NCBI GenBank assembly: GCA_019423565.1
Contig: JAHZBE010000007.1
Span: 16,579 to 80,578, forward strand
Source: a bacterium
GTDB taxonomy: Bacteria; Bacillota_I; Bacilli_A; RF39; UBA660
Length of the DNA stretch: 64,000 nt
Direction: 5' to 3'
How positions within the stretch are numbered: the first letter of the stretch is position 1; the number at the start of each line of letters is the position of its first letter. Shown here in pieces: positions 42,801 to 51,046 of this stretch. The notes below the pieces were generated by a model, which worked only from the letters and a program-made list of their open reading frames with translations, did no database searches and was not told where the DNA came from. Position numbers and translations under genes: made by a program.

Positions 42801-43462
42801 ATGGTAAATATAAAATCAGTATTACAAATGATAAAGAAACAAGAGAACAAACTACTAACTATGGTGTTAAGTTACGTGTAGAAGTAGGAGATAAAGTAAA
42901 ACCAGGAGATAGATTAAACGAAGGTGCTGTAAATCCAAAAGAATTACTTGCAGTTACTGACCCAATTACTGTACAAAATTATATTGTACAAGAAGTACAA
43001 AAAGTTTATCGTTCTCAGGGTGTTGATATATCTGATAAACATATTGAAATTATCGTTCGTAAGATGATTTCAAGAATGAGAATAGTAGATGCTGGAGATA
43101 CTAACTTATTAGTTGGTAAGGTTGTATCAGTTAATAAATTTACTGATGAAAACAAGAAAGTTATCTTACAAGGTAAGAAACCAGCAACAGCAAGACCATT
43201 AATGCTTGGTATAACTAAGGCATCACTTGAAACAGATTCATTCTTATCAGCTGCATCATTCCAAGAAACAACTAGAATATTAACTGATGCTGCAATTAAA
43301 GGTAAAGTTGATAAACTAGAAGGATTAAAAGAAAATGTTATAATTGGTAAGTTAATCCCAGCTGGAACAGGTGTTAAGAAATATAGAAATACTGAATTTA
43401 CATTAGAGAAAGAGTTCTTTGATGAAGAACCACTTGATGTTTTAGAAGAAGAATTGTTATAA
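39839..43462 (+). CDS. rpoC: RpoC, RNA polymerase beta' subunit
   Basis: This is the beta' subunit. It has the N-terminal zinc ribbon CSCGKYKRLRYKDIVCDRCGVEV, the catalytic NADFDGDQMAVHVPLS near residue 444 (three Mg-binding Asp), RVDYSGRSVIVVGP, the bridge-helix/trigger-loop region GGVASGDDITQGLPRVEELFEAR and the second zinc site CKTENGVCQMCYGRN. The length of 1207 is as in Bacillus. It is translationally coupled to rpoB. Confidence 0.98.
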   Translation: MDVSRFEGLKISIASPEKIREWSHGEVKKPETINYRTLKPERDGLFCEKIFGPTKDYECSCGKYKRLRYKDIVCDRCGVEVTKAKVRRERMGHIELATPVSHIWFFKGVPSRMGLVLDMSPRDLEEVLYFVSYVVINPGNAPLEKKQTLSDKEYRIYYEKYGNGFEVGMGAEAIKKLLQEVNIDEEIDKIEKELEGAQEQKRTRLLKRLEILDSFRESGNKPEWMILDCIPVIPPELRPMIQLDGGRFATSDLNDLYRRVINRNNRLKKLLELGAPSIIVQNEKRMLQEAVDALFDNGRRGRNVTGPSNRALKSLSSMLKGKQGRFRQNLLGKRVDYSGRSVIVVGPSLKMYECGIPKEMALELFKPHVIRGLVEKEIVHNIKSAKKMIENQDDRVWDVVEEVIKEHPVLLNRAPTLHRLGIQAFEPKLIDGKAIRLHPLVCAAFNADFDGDQMAVHVPLSEEAQAEARILMLGANNILKPSDGKPIVTPSQDMVLGNYYLTMEQESEDEGRVFKSPDAALMAYDRREIDLHTRLVVPVKSFKHKIFADSQKDKYLITTVGKIKLNEILPDAYQYINDGSKENINTITPSKYFAPMGTDLKEFIKNLPISEPLGKKSLQSIIAQVFKRYKTTETSTMLDKLKNLGFEYSTYSGITMSAFDIIADSNKEQIISDGKKKVDQIGKQYKRGLITEQERYERVIEVWNNANEQIKNDLSKLAEENPNNPIFIMMKSGARGSLEQFRQVAGMIGLVAKPNGMTVEIPITSNYTDGLTVAEYFMSSHGSRKGNVDTALKTANSGYLTRRLVDVVQDVIVKEHDCGTIQGVVVEAFINEKDGSVIESLAERITGRYTNKKVINPETKEVIVDKGVYITEQLADKITKAGVTSVEIRTTLTCKTENGVCQMCYGRNLATSNPVEIGEAVGIMAAQSIGEPGTQLTMRTFHTGGVASGDDITQGLPRVEELFEARNPKVKASVAEIAGEITNIENQNGKYKISITNDKETREQTTNYGVKLRVEVGDKVKPGDRLNEGAVNPKELLAVTDPITVQNYIVQEVQKVYRSQGVDISDKHIEIIVRKMISRMRIVDAGDTNLLVGKVVSVNKFTDENKKVILQGKKPATARPLMLGITKASLETDSFLSAASFQETTRILTDAAIKGKVDKLEGLKENVIIGKLIPAGTGVKKYRNTEFTLEKEFFDEEPLDVLEEELL

Positions 43463-43475
43463 TTCTTCTTTTTTT
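43446..43475 (+). terminator. Terminator of rpoB-rpoC
   Basis: AAGAAGAATT, loop GTTAT, AATTCTTCTT, then T residues; the rpoC stop lies in the loop. Confidence 0.85.
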
Positions 43476-43482
43476 GTGTTAT

Positions 43483-43511
43483 AAAAAAACAGATATTTCT
43501 TTATATCTGTT
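43483..43511 (-). terminator. Terminator of the XRE gene
   Basis: On the minus strand AACAGATAT, a 6-base loop, ATATCTGTT, then seven T. It faces the rpoC terminator from the opposite side. Confidence 0.8.
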
Positions 43512-43747
43512 TATATTCCTTCAAATAATTTAGAAATTGGTATATCAAGAGCTAACGAAATCTTATAGATCGTATCTATTGAAAATGTCTTTCTTCCTTT
43601 AGTTGATTCAATTCGTCTTATAAATTCATGTGAAACACCAACTCGCTCTGCAAGAACTGCTTGGGTTATACCTGCTTCTTTTCTATATTTTTTTATATTT
43701 AATGCTATTTTTTCATATAAATCGTTTTGACCATAAATACTACTCAT
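43511..43747 (-). CDS. XRE-family helix-turn-helix regulator
   Basis: A 78-residue protein that is essentially one Cro/CI-type HTH domain: LNIKKYRKEAGITQAVLAERVGVSHEFIRRIESTKGRKTFSIDTIYKISLALDIPISKLF. I chose the ATG at 43747 (minus strand) because AGGTGAT lies just upstream; a GTG three codons earlier is the alternative. It is convergent with rpoC and divergent from the zinc-ribbon gene. The divergent spacer contains two copies of ATTATGTC (43767 and 43810) that could be operator sites for itself and its neighbour. The regulated function is unknown. Confidence 0.88.
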   Translation of the reverse strand: MSSIYGQNDLYEKIALNIKKYRKEAGITQAVLAERVGVSHEFIRRIESTKGRKTFSIDTIYKISLALDIPISKLFEGI

Positions 43748-43804
43748 ATTGATCACCTATATATATTATGTCAAAAAAAATAAAAAATATATGTAAACAA
43801 GGAC

Positions 43805-43833
43805 TTTACATTATGTCGAATAAAGTATATAAT
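43805..43833 (+). promoter_or_regulatory. Promoter of the zinc-ribbon OB-fold gene
   Basis: TTTACA (43805-43810), 17 bases, TATAAT (43828-43833). ATTATGTC directly repeated at 43767-43774 and 43810-43817 overlaps the -35 and may bind the divergent XRE protein. Confidence 0.7.
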
Positions 43834-43853
43834 AGTCTAAAAGGAGGATAAGG

Positions 43854-44414
43854 ATGAGTAAAATATGTAAAAATTGTAAAAATGAAATTAATTCTGATGC
43901 TAAATATTGTCCAATTTGTAAGAAAAAGCAAGGTGGACTTCCTAAATGGGCAATAGTATTAATAGTTATTTTTGCAATAATTGTATTAGCAATGGCTTTT
44001 GGTGATGATACAGATGATTCTAGTTCAAGTGAGAATAATTCAACAAATAATTCTATTAATAATCAATCAAATCAAACACCTGAAAATATTGAATATGAAA
44101 AGGTTTCAAAAGATGATTTAGATGATGCGCTAGATAATAATGCTGCTGCGGCTAAAGATACGTATGTTAATAAGTATGTTGAAATAACTGGAAGACTTGG
44201 AACAATTGATTCTGATTTAAAATACATATCACTAGATTCACCAACTGATGATTATGATTTAAGAGGAATTCATTGTAGAATTAAAAATCAAAGTCAAAAA
44301 GATGTTGTTAAAACATTAAGTTCTAATCAAGAAATAACCGTTAAAGGTAAAATTACTGATGTTGGTGAAATTTTAGGATACAATTTGGATATTACAGAAA
44401 TTTATGCTAATTAG
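43854..44414 (+). CDS. Zinc-ribbon membrane protein with C-terminal OB-fold-like domain
   Basis: A 186-residue protein. It starts with a zinc ribbon (CKNCKNEINSDAKYCPIC), then a membrane segment (about 31-49, WAIVLIVIFAIIVLAMAF) and a Ser/Asn linker (about 55-80). A C-terminal domain of the tRNA_anti-like/OB type follows (YVNKYVEITGRLGTIDSDLKYISLDS...EITVKGKITDVGEILGYNLDITEI). Such proteins are common but of unknown role; the topology places the OB-like domain outside the cell. AAGGAGGATAAGG precedes the ATG. It has a consensus promoter and terminator. Confidence 0.8.
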   Translation: MSKICKNCKNEINSDAKYCPICKKKQGGLPKWAIVLIVIFAIIVLAMAFGDDTDDSSSSENNSTNNSINNQSNQTPENIEYEKVSKDDLDDALDNNAAAAKDTYVNKYVEITGRLGTIDSDLKYISLDSPTDDYDLRGIHCRIKNQSQKDVVKTLSSNQEITVKGKITDVGEILGYNLDITEIYAN

Positions 44415-44423
44415 TATTAGTTT

Positions 44424-44451
44424 AAAGATTGATTAAATTCAATCTTTTTTT
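44424..44451 (+). terminator. Terminator of the zinc-ribbon gene
   Basis: AAAGATTGA, loop TTAAAT, TCAATCTTT, then T residues. Confidence 0.85.
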
Positions 44452-44492
44452 GTAATTTGAAATGTGTTATAATATATGACAAGGTGATTTAT

Positions 44493-45824
44493 GTGAAAGA
44501 ATCTATTGATTTTATTAAAAATTATGTGACAGAAGATGATTATGTTGTTTGTGCTACTTCTGGTGGTGTTGATTCTATGACACTTTTATATTTATTAACG
44601 ATTATAAGAAAAAGTATTAATATAAATATAATATGTGCTCATATAAATCATAACTTAAGAGAAGAAAGTAAAGAAGAATTTGAATTTGTTAAAGATTATT
44701 GTGCTAAGAACAATATAATATTTGAAGGAAAAATATTTGAAAAAAATATATCAGGTAATTTAGAGTCTGAATTTAGAAAAAGAAGATATAAATTTTTTGA
44801 TGAGATTGTTAATAAATATAATGCAAAGTGTTTATTTACAGCACATCATGGTGATGATTTAATAGAAACAGTATTAATGAGAATAGTAAGAGGTTCATCA
44901 ATAGATGGTTATTCTGGATTTGAAAAAGTAACAAAAAGAAATAATTATTATATACTAAGACCACTTATTTTTTATACTAAACAAGATATATATAGTTTTG
45001 CACAGGAAAAAGGTATTGAATATAGAGAAGATAAAACAAATGAAAGTGATAATTATACAAGAAATAGATATAGAAAATATATTTTACCTAAATTAAAGGA
45101 TGAAAATAAACTTGTCCACAAGAAATTTATAAAATTTAGTGAAGAATTAGATGGTGCAAGTAATTTTATAAACAAATATGTGGATAACTTATTAAATAAA
45201 TACTATAGTAATTATGTACTTGATATAACATATTTAATTAATGAAGAAGATTATATATTAAAAAAAGTTATATATAGTGTACTTTATAAAGTTTATAAGG
45301 AAAACATTAACGAGATTAATGATCAAAATATAACTAGTATTATGAAAATAATTAGATCAAAAAAACCTAACCTAAGTATTGATTTAAAAAATAATATAAT
45401 TGCAGTAAAAAAATACAATAGTTTAGAAATCAAAAATAAAATAGAAGAAACAGATTATAAAATTAAATTAGATAGTACTATTAAAACTAGATTTGGTAAT
45501 ATTAGCATAATTCCTAGTTCAAATTTAACTAATAATTATATTTGCTATTTAAATAGTAATGAAATAAAATTACCTTTATATATTAGAAATAGAAAACAAG
45601 GAGATTTTATTGAAGTTCTAGGACTTAATGGTAAGAAAAAAGTTAAAGATATTTTTATAGACGAGAAAATAAATAAGGAAGATAGAAACAGTTATCCTAT
45701 ACTTGTTGACAGTAATGATACAATTTTATGGATTCCTGGAATAAAAAAATCCAAATATGATAGATTAAAGATGGGAAAGTATGATATAATAGTATGGTGT
45801 ACAAAGGAGGAAAACAATGAATAA
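44493..45824 (+). CDS. tilS: TilS, tRNA(Ile)-lysidine synthetase
   Basis: TilS makes lysidine at C34 of tRNA-Ile(CAU), changing it to read AUA, a codon used very often in this AT-rich genome. The PP-loop motif is CATSGGVDSMTLLYLL. AHINHNLREES and FTAHHGDDLIETVLMRIVRGSS follow, and the C-terminal domain has IRNRKQGDFIEVLGLNGKKKVKDIFIDEKI. The start is GTG at 44493 after AAGGTGATTTAT; upstream in-frame codons lack a better RBS. An extended -10 (TGT-TATAAT, 44468-44473) lies in front. It overlaps ftsH by 8 bases. In Bacillus hpt lies between tilS and ftsH; here it is absent. Confidence 0.95.
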   Translation: MKESIDFIKNYVTEDDYVVCATSGGVDSMTLLYLLTIIRKSININIICAHINHNLREESKEEFEFVKDYCAKNNIIFEGKIFEKNISGNLESEFRKRRYKFFDEIVNKYNAKCLFTAHHGDDLIETVLMRIVRGSSIDGYSGFEKVTKRNNYYILRPLIFYTKQDIYSFAQEKGIEYREDKTNESDNYTRNRYRKYILPKLKDENKLVHKKFIKFSEELDGASNFINKYVDNLLNKYYSNYVLDITYLINEEDYILKKVIYSVLYKVYKENINEINDQNITSIMKIIRSKKPNLSIDLKNNIIAVKKYNSLEIKNKIEETDYKIKLDSTIKTRFGNISIIPSSNLTNNYICYLNSNEIKLPLYIRNRKQGDFIEVLGLNGKKKVKDIFIDEKINKEDRNSYPILVDSNDTILWIPGIKKSKYDRLKMGKYDIIVWCTKEENNE

Positions 45825-47793
45825 AAATATACGAAGAAATTTAAGCCCATATATAGCATTAGCATTTATAATGATAGTGGTATATCTTGTTACGGGTGGA
45901 TTTGGTACTAGTTCTAAAAATATAACTTATTCACAATTCCAAAAATATTTAAAAGATGATAAAGTTGAAAAAATGGTAATAGCACCAAGTAAAGAAGGGT
46001 CAACATATAACATTGAAGGTAAATTGAAAAAATCAAAGAAAAATGAATCTTTCTATGTTGTAGCACCTTTAAGTGATGATACATTAAATTACATTAATTC
46101 TATGAAAGAACAAAGTAGCTTTGATATGACTGTATCTGCAGATCCAGCATCAAGTTTATTTGTTAAATTCTTGAATTGGTTACCATATTTATTATTAATA
46201 GGAGCAGCTGCTTTCATTTTAATGAAACAGTTAAATGGTATTGCTAGTAGTAATAATAAATCTATGGACTTTGGAAAAAGTAGAGCAAAACTTCAAGAAG
46301 ATAAAGATAAAGTAACATTTAAAGATGTTGCAGGTTTATCAGAAGAAAAAGAAGAATTAGAAGAATTAATTGAATTTCTAAAAGAACCTAAAAAATTTAC
46401 AAAAATGGGAGCAAGAATTCCAAAAGGTGTACTTTTAGTAGGCCCTCCAGGAACAGGTAAAACATTACTTGCTAAAGCCGTTGCTGGTGAAGCAAATGCA
46501 CCATTTTATTTTATAAGTGGTTCAGATTTCGTTGAATTATTTGTAGGTATTGGTGCATCAAGAGTTCGTGATATGTTTAGACAAGCAAAACAAACAGCAC
46601 CATGTTTAATATTCATAGATGAAATAGATGCTGTTGGTAGACAAAGAGGAGCAGGTGTTGGTGGAGGACATGATGAAAGAGAACAAACATTAAACCAATT
46701 ACTAACTGAAATGGATGGTTTTGGAAGAAATGAAGGAATCATAATCATTGCTGCTACTAATAGACCTGATGTTCTTGATCCAGCATTATTAAGACCAGGA
46801 AGATTTGATAGACAAATTACTGTTTCACTTCCAGATGCAAAAGGAAGAGAAGAAATACTTGAAGTACATGCCAAAGATAAAATACTTGCTAGTGATGTTA
46901 ATTTAGCAAACATTGCAAAAAGAACTGTAGGTTTCTCAGGTGCAGACTTAGAAAACTTACTTAATGAAGCCGCACTTCTTGCTGTAAGAAGAAATAAAGA
47001 TTCAATTACTATGGCAGAAATAGATGAAGCACATGATAGAGTAATTGCAGGACCAGCTAAAAAATCTCATAAATATACTGAACATGAAAAGAAGGTAGTA
47101 GCATTCCATGAAGCAGGACACGCTGTTGTTGGTATTAAACTAGATGGAGCAAACGATGTTCAAAAAATAACAATCATACCTCGTGGTATGGCTGGTGGAT
47201 ATAACTTAATGCTTCCTAAAGAAGAAACATATATGTCTACTAAGAAAGAATTACTTGAAACAATTAGTGGATTCTTAGGTGGAAGAGTTGCAGAAGAAAT
47301 TGTATTCAATGAAGTTACAACAGGTGCACATAACGATTTTGAAAAAGCAACAAAAATAGCTAGATCAATGGTAACAGAATATGGAATGAGTTCACTTGGA
47401 CCTGTTCAATTAGAACATCAAGAATCAAGTGTATTCCTAGGTAGAGATTATAATAAGAGTAAGAACTTCTCAGATGCAGTAGCACTTGAAATAGACCAAG
47501 AAGTTAGAAAAATAATTTCTGAACAATATGAAGTTACTAAAAAGATTATTTCTGAAAATATGGATTTACTTAATCTAATTGCAAACGCCTTATTAGAACA
47601 TGAAACAATTACTAAAGAACAAATTGATTATTTAGTAAAATATGGTAAAATGCCAGAAGAAGATTCTAAAGAAACAGATGCAACTTTAAAAGAATTAAAA
47701 GAAGAAGCAAAAGAACTTGGAATTAAAGGTTATAGCAAATTAAATAAAGAAGAATTAGAAAAAGAAATAAATGATAAAAAGGAAGAAATGTAA
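45817..47793 (+). CDS. ftsH: FtsH, ATP-dependent zinc metalloprotease with extra C-terminal domain
   Basis: FtsH is a membrane-anchored AAA+ protease for quality control and turnover of regulatory proteins. Two membrane segments (about 10-28 and 120-138) flank a short external domain. The AAA module has GPPGTGKTLLAKAVAGEA near residue 209, LIFIDEIDAVGR and the second region of homology ATNRPDVLDPALLRPGRFDR. The zinc site is FHEAGHAVVG near 430. The protein is 658 residues long, about 20 more than in Bacillus. Its end, TLKELKEEAKELGIKGYSKLNKEELEKEI (about 627-655), looks like a Rho N-terminal/SAP-like helical motif, unusual for FtsH. AAAGGAGGAAAACA precedes the ATG. Confidence 0.97.
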   Translation: MNKNIRRNLSPYIALAFIMIVVYLVTGGFGTSSKNITYSQFQKYLKDDKVEKMVIAPSKEGSTYNIEGKLKKSKKNESFYVVAPLSDDTLNYINSMKEQSSFDMTVSADPASSLFVKFLNWLPYLLLIGAAAFILMKQLNGIASSNNKSMDFGKSRAKLQEDKDKVTFKDVAGLSEEKEELEELIEFLKEPKKFTKMGARIPKGVLLVGPPGTGKTLLAKAVAGEANAPFYFISGSDFVELFVGIGASRVRDMFRQAKQTAPCLIFIDEIDAVGRQRGAGVGGGHDEREQTLNQLLTEMDGFGRNEGIIIIAATNRPDVLDPALLRPGRFDRQITVSLPDAKGREEILEVHAKDKILASDVNLANIAKRTVGFSGADLENLLNEAALLAVRRNKDSITMAEIDEAHDRVIAGPAKKSHKYTEHEKKVVAFHEAGHAVVGIKLDGANDVQKITIIPRGMAGGYNLMLPKEETYMSTKKELLETISGFLGGRVAEEIVFNEVTTGAHNDFEKATKIARSMVTEYGMSSLGPVQLEHQESSVFLGRDYNKSKNFSDAVALEIDQEVRKIISEQYEVTKKIISENMDLLNLIANALLEHETITKEQIDYLVKYGKMPEEDSKETDATLKELKEEAKELGIKGYSKLNKEELEKEINDKKEEM

Positions 47794-47803
47794 TCTTCCT
47801 TTT
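47777..47803 (+). terminator. Terminator of tilS-ftsH
   Basis: AAAAGGAAGA, a 7-base loop containing most of the ftsH stop, TCTTCCTTTT. The T tract is short (TTTTC). Confidence 0.65.
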
Positions 47804-47839
47804 CTCATATAATTAAAAGAGCAAATAATGCAATTGGTA

Positions 47840-47868
47840 TTGACATTTTTATGTAAAAAGTGTTATAT
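47840..47868 (+). promoter_or_regulatory. Promoter of the str operon
   Basis: TTGACA (47840-47845), 17 bases, TTATAT (47863-47868). The leader then forms a hairpin AGTTTTGTA, TTATT, TACAAAACT (about 47888-47911) without a T run, possibly a regulatory leader. Confidence 0.75.
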
Positions 47869-47966
47869 TATTAATGCTATTAATTAGAGTTTTGTATTAT
47901 TTACAAAACTTTAATTTAAAACAAATTTGATACACCAGGTTGTGTGTAAAAGAAAGGAGTAGTAAA

Positions 47967-48386
47967 ATGGCTACAATTAATCAATTAGTAAGAAAAAATC
48001 GTACTAAAAAGACTAGAAAGAGTAAATCACCAGTTTTAGGTGTAAGATTAAATAGTTTAACTAAAAAATCTACTGAAACTGCATCACCTCAAAAAAGAGG
48101 AGTTTGTACTCGTGTTGGAACTAAGACTCCAAAGAAACCAAACTCAGCTTTACGTAAGTATGCTCGTGTAAGATTATCAAACGGTAAAGAAATCGATGCA
48201 TATATCCCAGGTGAAGGACATAATTTACAAGAACATAGTGTTGTTTTAGTTCGTGGAGGACGTGTTAAGGACCTTATCGGTGTTCGTTATCACATTATCC
48301 GTGGTACTTTAGATACAGCAGGTGTTACTGATAGAAAACAAGGTCGTTCAAAATACGGTGCTAAAAAACCAAAAGCAAAGAAATAA
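47967..48386 (+). CDS. rpsL: Ribosomal protein uS12
   Basis: uS12 lies at the decoding centre. The sequence TINQLVRKNRTKKTRKSKSP, TRVGTKTPKKPNSALRKYARVRL and the loop PGEGHNLQEHSVVLVRGGRVKDLIGVRYHIIRGTLD match. The streptomycin-region Lys (TPKKPNS) is wild type. I chose ATG at 47967 after AAAGGAGTAGTAAA; length 139. It starts the str operon rpsL-rpsG-fusA-tuf. Confidence 0.98.
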   Translation: MATINQLVRKNRTKKTRKSKSPVLGVRLNSLTKKSTETASPQKRGVCTRVGTKTPKKPNSALRKYARVRLSNGKEIDAYIPGEGHNLQEHSVVLVRGGRVKDLIGVRYHIIRGTLDTAGVTDRKQGRSKYGAKKPKAKK

Positions 48387-48410
48387 TAAATAAATAGAAA
48401 GGAGAACACA

Positions 48411-48878
48411 ATGAGAAAAAGACGTGCAGTAAAAAGAGATGTTTTAGCAGATCCAATTTATAACTCAAAAGTTATAACAAAACTTATCAATCAAATTATG
48501 CTTGATGGTAAGAGAGGAAAAGCTCAAACAATCGTATATAAAGCATTTGATATGATCCAAGAAAGAACAAATGAAAATCCTATGGACGTATTTAATAAAG
48601 CTTTAGAAAATATTACTCCAGTTCTAGAAGTTAAATCAAGAAGAGTTGGTGGTGCTAACTACTCTGTTCCAGTTGAAGTTAGAGCAGATAGAGCACAAGC
48701 TTTAGCACTTCGTTGGTTAGTTAATGCTTCAAGAAGTAGAAGTGGTAAATCAATGGCTGAAAAATTAGCTAGTGAAATAATTGATGCTTCAAATCAAACA
48801 GGAGCAGCATATAAGAAAAAAGATGATACTCATAGAATGGCAGAAGCTAATAAAGCATTTGCTCATTATAGATGGTAG
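48411..48878 (+). CDS. rpsG: Ribosomal protein uS7
   Basis: uS7 nucleates assembly of the 30S head and contacts the E site. RKRRAVKRDVLADPIYNSKVITKLINQIMLDGKRGKAQ, RRVGGANYSVPVEVRADRAQALALRWLV and the C-terminal KKDDTHRMAEANKAFAHYRW are characteristic. The 155 residues match the family. AAAGGAGAACACA precedes the ATG; fusA follows after 14 bases. Confidence 0.98.
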   Translation: MRKRRAVKRDVLADPIYNSKVITKLINQIMLDGKRGKAQTIVYKAFDMIQERTNENPMDVFNKALENITPVLEVKSRRVGGANYSVPVEVRADRAQALALRWLVNASRSRSGKSMAEKLASEIIDASNQTGAAYKKKDDTHRMAEANKAFAHYRW

Positions 48879-48892
48879 GAAAGGAATAGAAT

Positions 48893-50965
48893 ATGGCTCG
48901 TGAATATTCGTTAGAAAAAACAAGAAACTTTGGAATAATGGCTCACATTGATGCTGGTAAAACAACAACAACTGAACGTATATTATTCCATACTCACAAA
49001 ATCCATAAAATTGGTGAAACTCATGATGGTGCTTCACAAATGGACTGGATGGAACAAGAACAAGAACGTGGTATAACTATTACTTCAGCTGCTACAACAG
49101 CATACTGGAAAGGATATAGATATAACATAATAGATACTCCAGGTCACGTTGACTTTACAGTTGAAGTATCTAGATCACTTCGTGTATTAGATGGTGCTGT
49201 TGCACTTATTGATGCACAAGCAGGTGTTGAACCACAAACAGAAACAGTTTGGAGACAAGCAACTGAATTTAAAGTTCCTCGTATTATTTTTGCAAATAAG
49301 ATGGATAAAACAGGTGCAGACTTCGAATATAGTTTAAAAACAATTAAGGATAGACTTGGTGTACTTGCTAAACCTATTGAATGGCCAATAGGAGCAGGTG
49401 ATGAGCTAACTGGTATTATTGATATAATTACAAGAACAGCTTATAAATATGATGAAAAACCTGAAGAAAATCCAGAAATAATCGAAATTCCAGCTGAATT
49501 AAAAGATTTAGTTGAAGAAAGACGTGCTGATTTAATTGATACAGTTGTTGAATTTGATGAAGCAATAATGGAAAAATATCTTGAAGGTGAAGAACCAACT
49601 GTTGAAGAAATTAAAGCTTGTATTAGAAAAGGTACACTTGCTGCTGAATTCTTCCCAGTTATGTGCGGATCTGCATATAAAAATACAGGTGTTAAATTAT
49701 TACTTGATGCTGTTATTGATTACTTACCAGCACCAACTGATATAGCATCTATAAAAGGAACTGATATGGACGGAGAAGAAATCGTTAGACATCCATCTGA
49801 TTCAGAACCATTCTCAGCATTAGCATTTAAAGTTATGACTGACCCATTCGTTGGTAAATTAACATTCTTCAGAGTATACTCTGGGCACTTATCAAGTGGT
49901 TCATATGTACTTAACTCAACTAAGAATGTAAAAGAAAGAGTTGGACGTATATTACAAATGCATGCTAACAACAGACAAGAAATTACAGATGTATACACAG
50001 GTGATATAGCTGCAGCAGTAGGACTTAAGAATACTACTACAGGTAACACTTTATGTGATGAAAAACATGCTTGTATTCTTGAATCTATGGAATTCCCAGA
50101 ACCAGTTATTGAATTAACTGTTGAACCAAAGTCAAAAGCTGACCAAGAAAAAATGGGAATTGCACTTCAAAAATTAGCAGAAGAAGATCCAACATTTAGA
50201 GCTTCTACAAACCCAGAAACAGGTCAAACTATAATTGCTGGTATGGGTGAACTTCATCTAGATATAATCGTTGATAGAATGAAGAGAGAATTTAACGTTG
50301 AAGCAGCTGTTGGTGCTCCACAAGTTGCTTACCGTGAAACAATAACTCAAGCTGCTGATTGTGAAGGTAAATTTATCAAACAATCTGGTGGTCGTGGACA
50401 ATATGGTCACGTATGGGTTAAATTTGAACCAAATCCAGGTAAAGGATATGAATTCGTTGATGCAGTTGTTGGTGGTGTAGTTCCAAGAGAATATATTCCA
50501 GTAACTGATAAAGGATTACAAGAAGCTATGGAATCTGGTATTTTAGCAGGATTCCCAATGATAGATGTTAAAGCAACATTATTTGATGGATCTTACCATG
50601 ATGTTGACTCAAACGAAATGGCATTTAAAGTTGCAGCTTCACTTGCTTTAAAAGAAGCTAGAAATAAATGTAAACCAGTTCTTCTAGAACCAATAATGAA
50701 CGTTCAAATAATCGTTCCAGAAGAATATTTAGGTAACGTAATGGGTGACGTTACAGCAAGAAGAGGACGTCCTATGGGACAAGAAGCTAGAGGAAATGCT
50801 CTTGCTATTGAAGCAATGGTTCCACTTGCTGAAATGTTTGGTTATGTTACAACATTAAGATCAAATACACAAGGTAGAGGAAACTTTACAATGACATTTG
50901 ATCACTATGAAGAAGTTCCTAAGAATATTACTGAAGAAATTATTAAAAAAATGGGTAAAAATTAG
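48893..50965 (+). CDS. fusA: Elongation factor G
   Basis: EF-G drives translocation and, with ribosome recycling factor, recycling. The GTPase domain has GIMAHIDAGKTTTTERILFHT (P-loop), the RGITITSAATT switch, IDTPGHVDFTVEV and FANKMDKTGADF. Later domains contain ERVGRILQMHANNRQEI and GGRGQYGHVWVKFEPNPGKGYEFVDAVVGG. The length of 690 matches canonical bacterial EF-G. AAAGGAATAGAAT precedes the ATG. Confidence 0.98.
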   Translation: MAREYSLEKTRNFGIMAHIDAGKTTTTERILFHTHKIHKIGETHDGASQMDWMEQEQERGITITSAATTAYWKGYRYNIIDTPGHVDFTVEVSRSLRVLDGAVALIDAQAGVEPQTETVWRQATEFKVPRIIFANKMDKTGADFEYSLKTIKDRLGVLAKPIEWPIGAGDELTGIIDIITRTAYKYDEKPEENPEIIEIPAELKDLVEERRADLIDTVVEFDEAIMEKYLEGEEPTVEEIKACIRKGTLAAEFFPVMCGSAYKNTGVKLLLDAVIDYLPAPTDIASIKGTDMDGEEIVRHPSDSEPFSALAFKVMTDPFVGKLTFFRVYSGHLSSGSYVLNSTKNVKERVGRILQMHANNRQEITDVYTGDIAAAVGLKNTTTGNTLCDEKHACILESMEFPEPVIELTVEPKSKADQEKMGIALQKLAEEDPTFRASTNPETGQTIIAGMGELHLDIIVDRMKREFNVEAAVGAPQVAYRETITQAADCEGKFIKQSGGRGQYGHVWVKFEPNPGKGYEFVDAVVGGVVPREYIPVTDKGLQEAMESGILAGFPMIDVKATLFDGSYHDVDSNEMAFKVAASLALKEARNKCKPVLLEPIMNVQIIVPEEYLGNVMGDVTARRGRPMGQEARGNALAIEAMVPLAEMFGYVTTLRSNTQGRGNFTMTFDHYEEVPKNITEEIIKKMGKN

Positions 50966-50985
50966 GATTTAAATAAGAATAATAC

Positions 50986-51014
50986 TTGATATTTTTTCAA
51001 GAATTAGATACAAT
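50986..51014 (+). promoter_or_regulatory. Separate promoter of tuf
   Basis: TTGATA (50986-50991), 17 bases, TACAAT (51009-51014) in the 81-base fusA-tuf spacer. It would give extra EF-Tu expression. Confidence 0.65.
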
Positions 51015-51046
51015 AGTTTTGTACATTAAAAAAGGAGGAAATTTAA

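Noticed and set aside
42534..42881. 115-codon frame inside rpoC
   Set aside because: Alternative frame of rpoC with no RBS; the rpoC frame here encodes the conserved zinc site and trigger-loop region.
46506..46913. Long antisense frame opposite ftsH (and similar frames opposite gyrB, rpoB, fusA and dnaX)
   Set aside because: They lie fully inside strongly conserved genes, lack an RBS and promoter, and have shadow-type composition.
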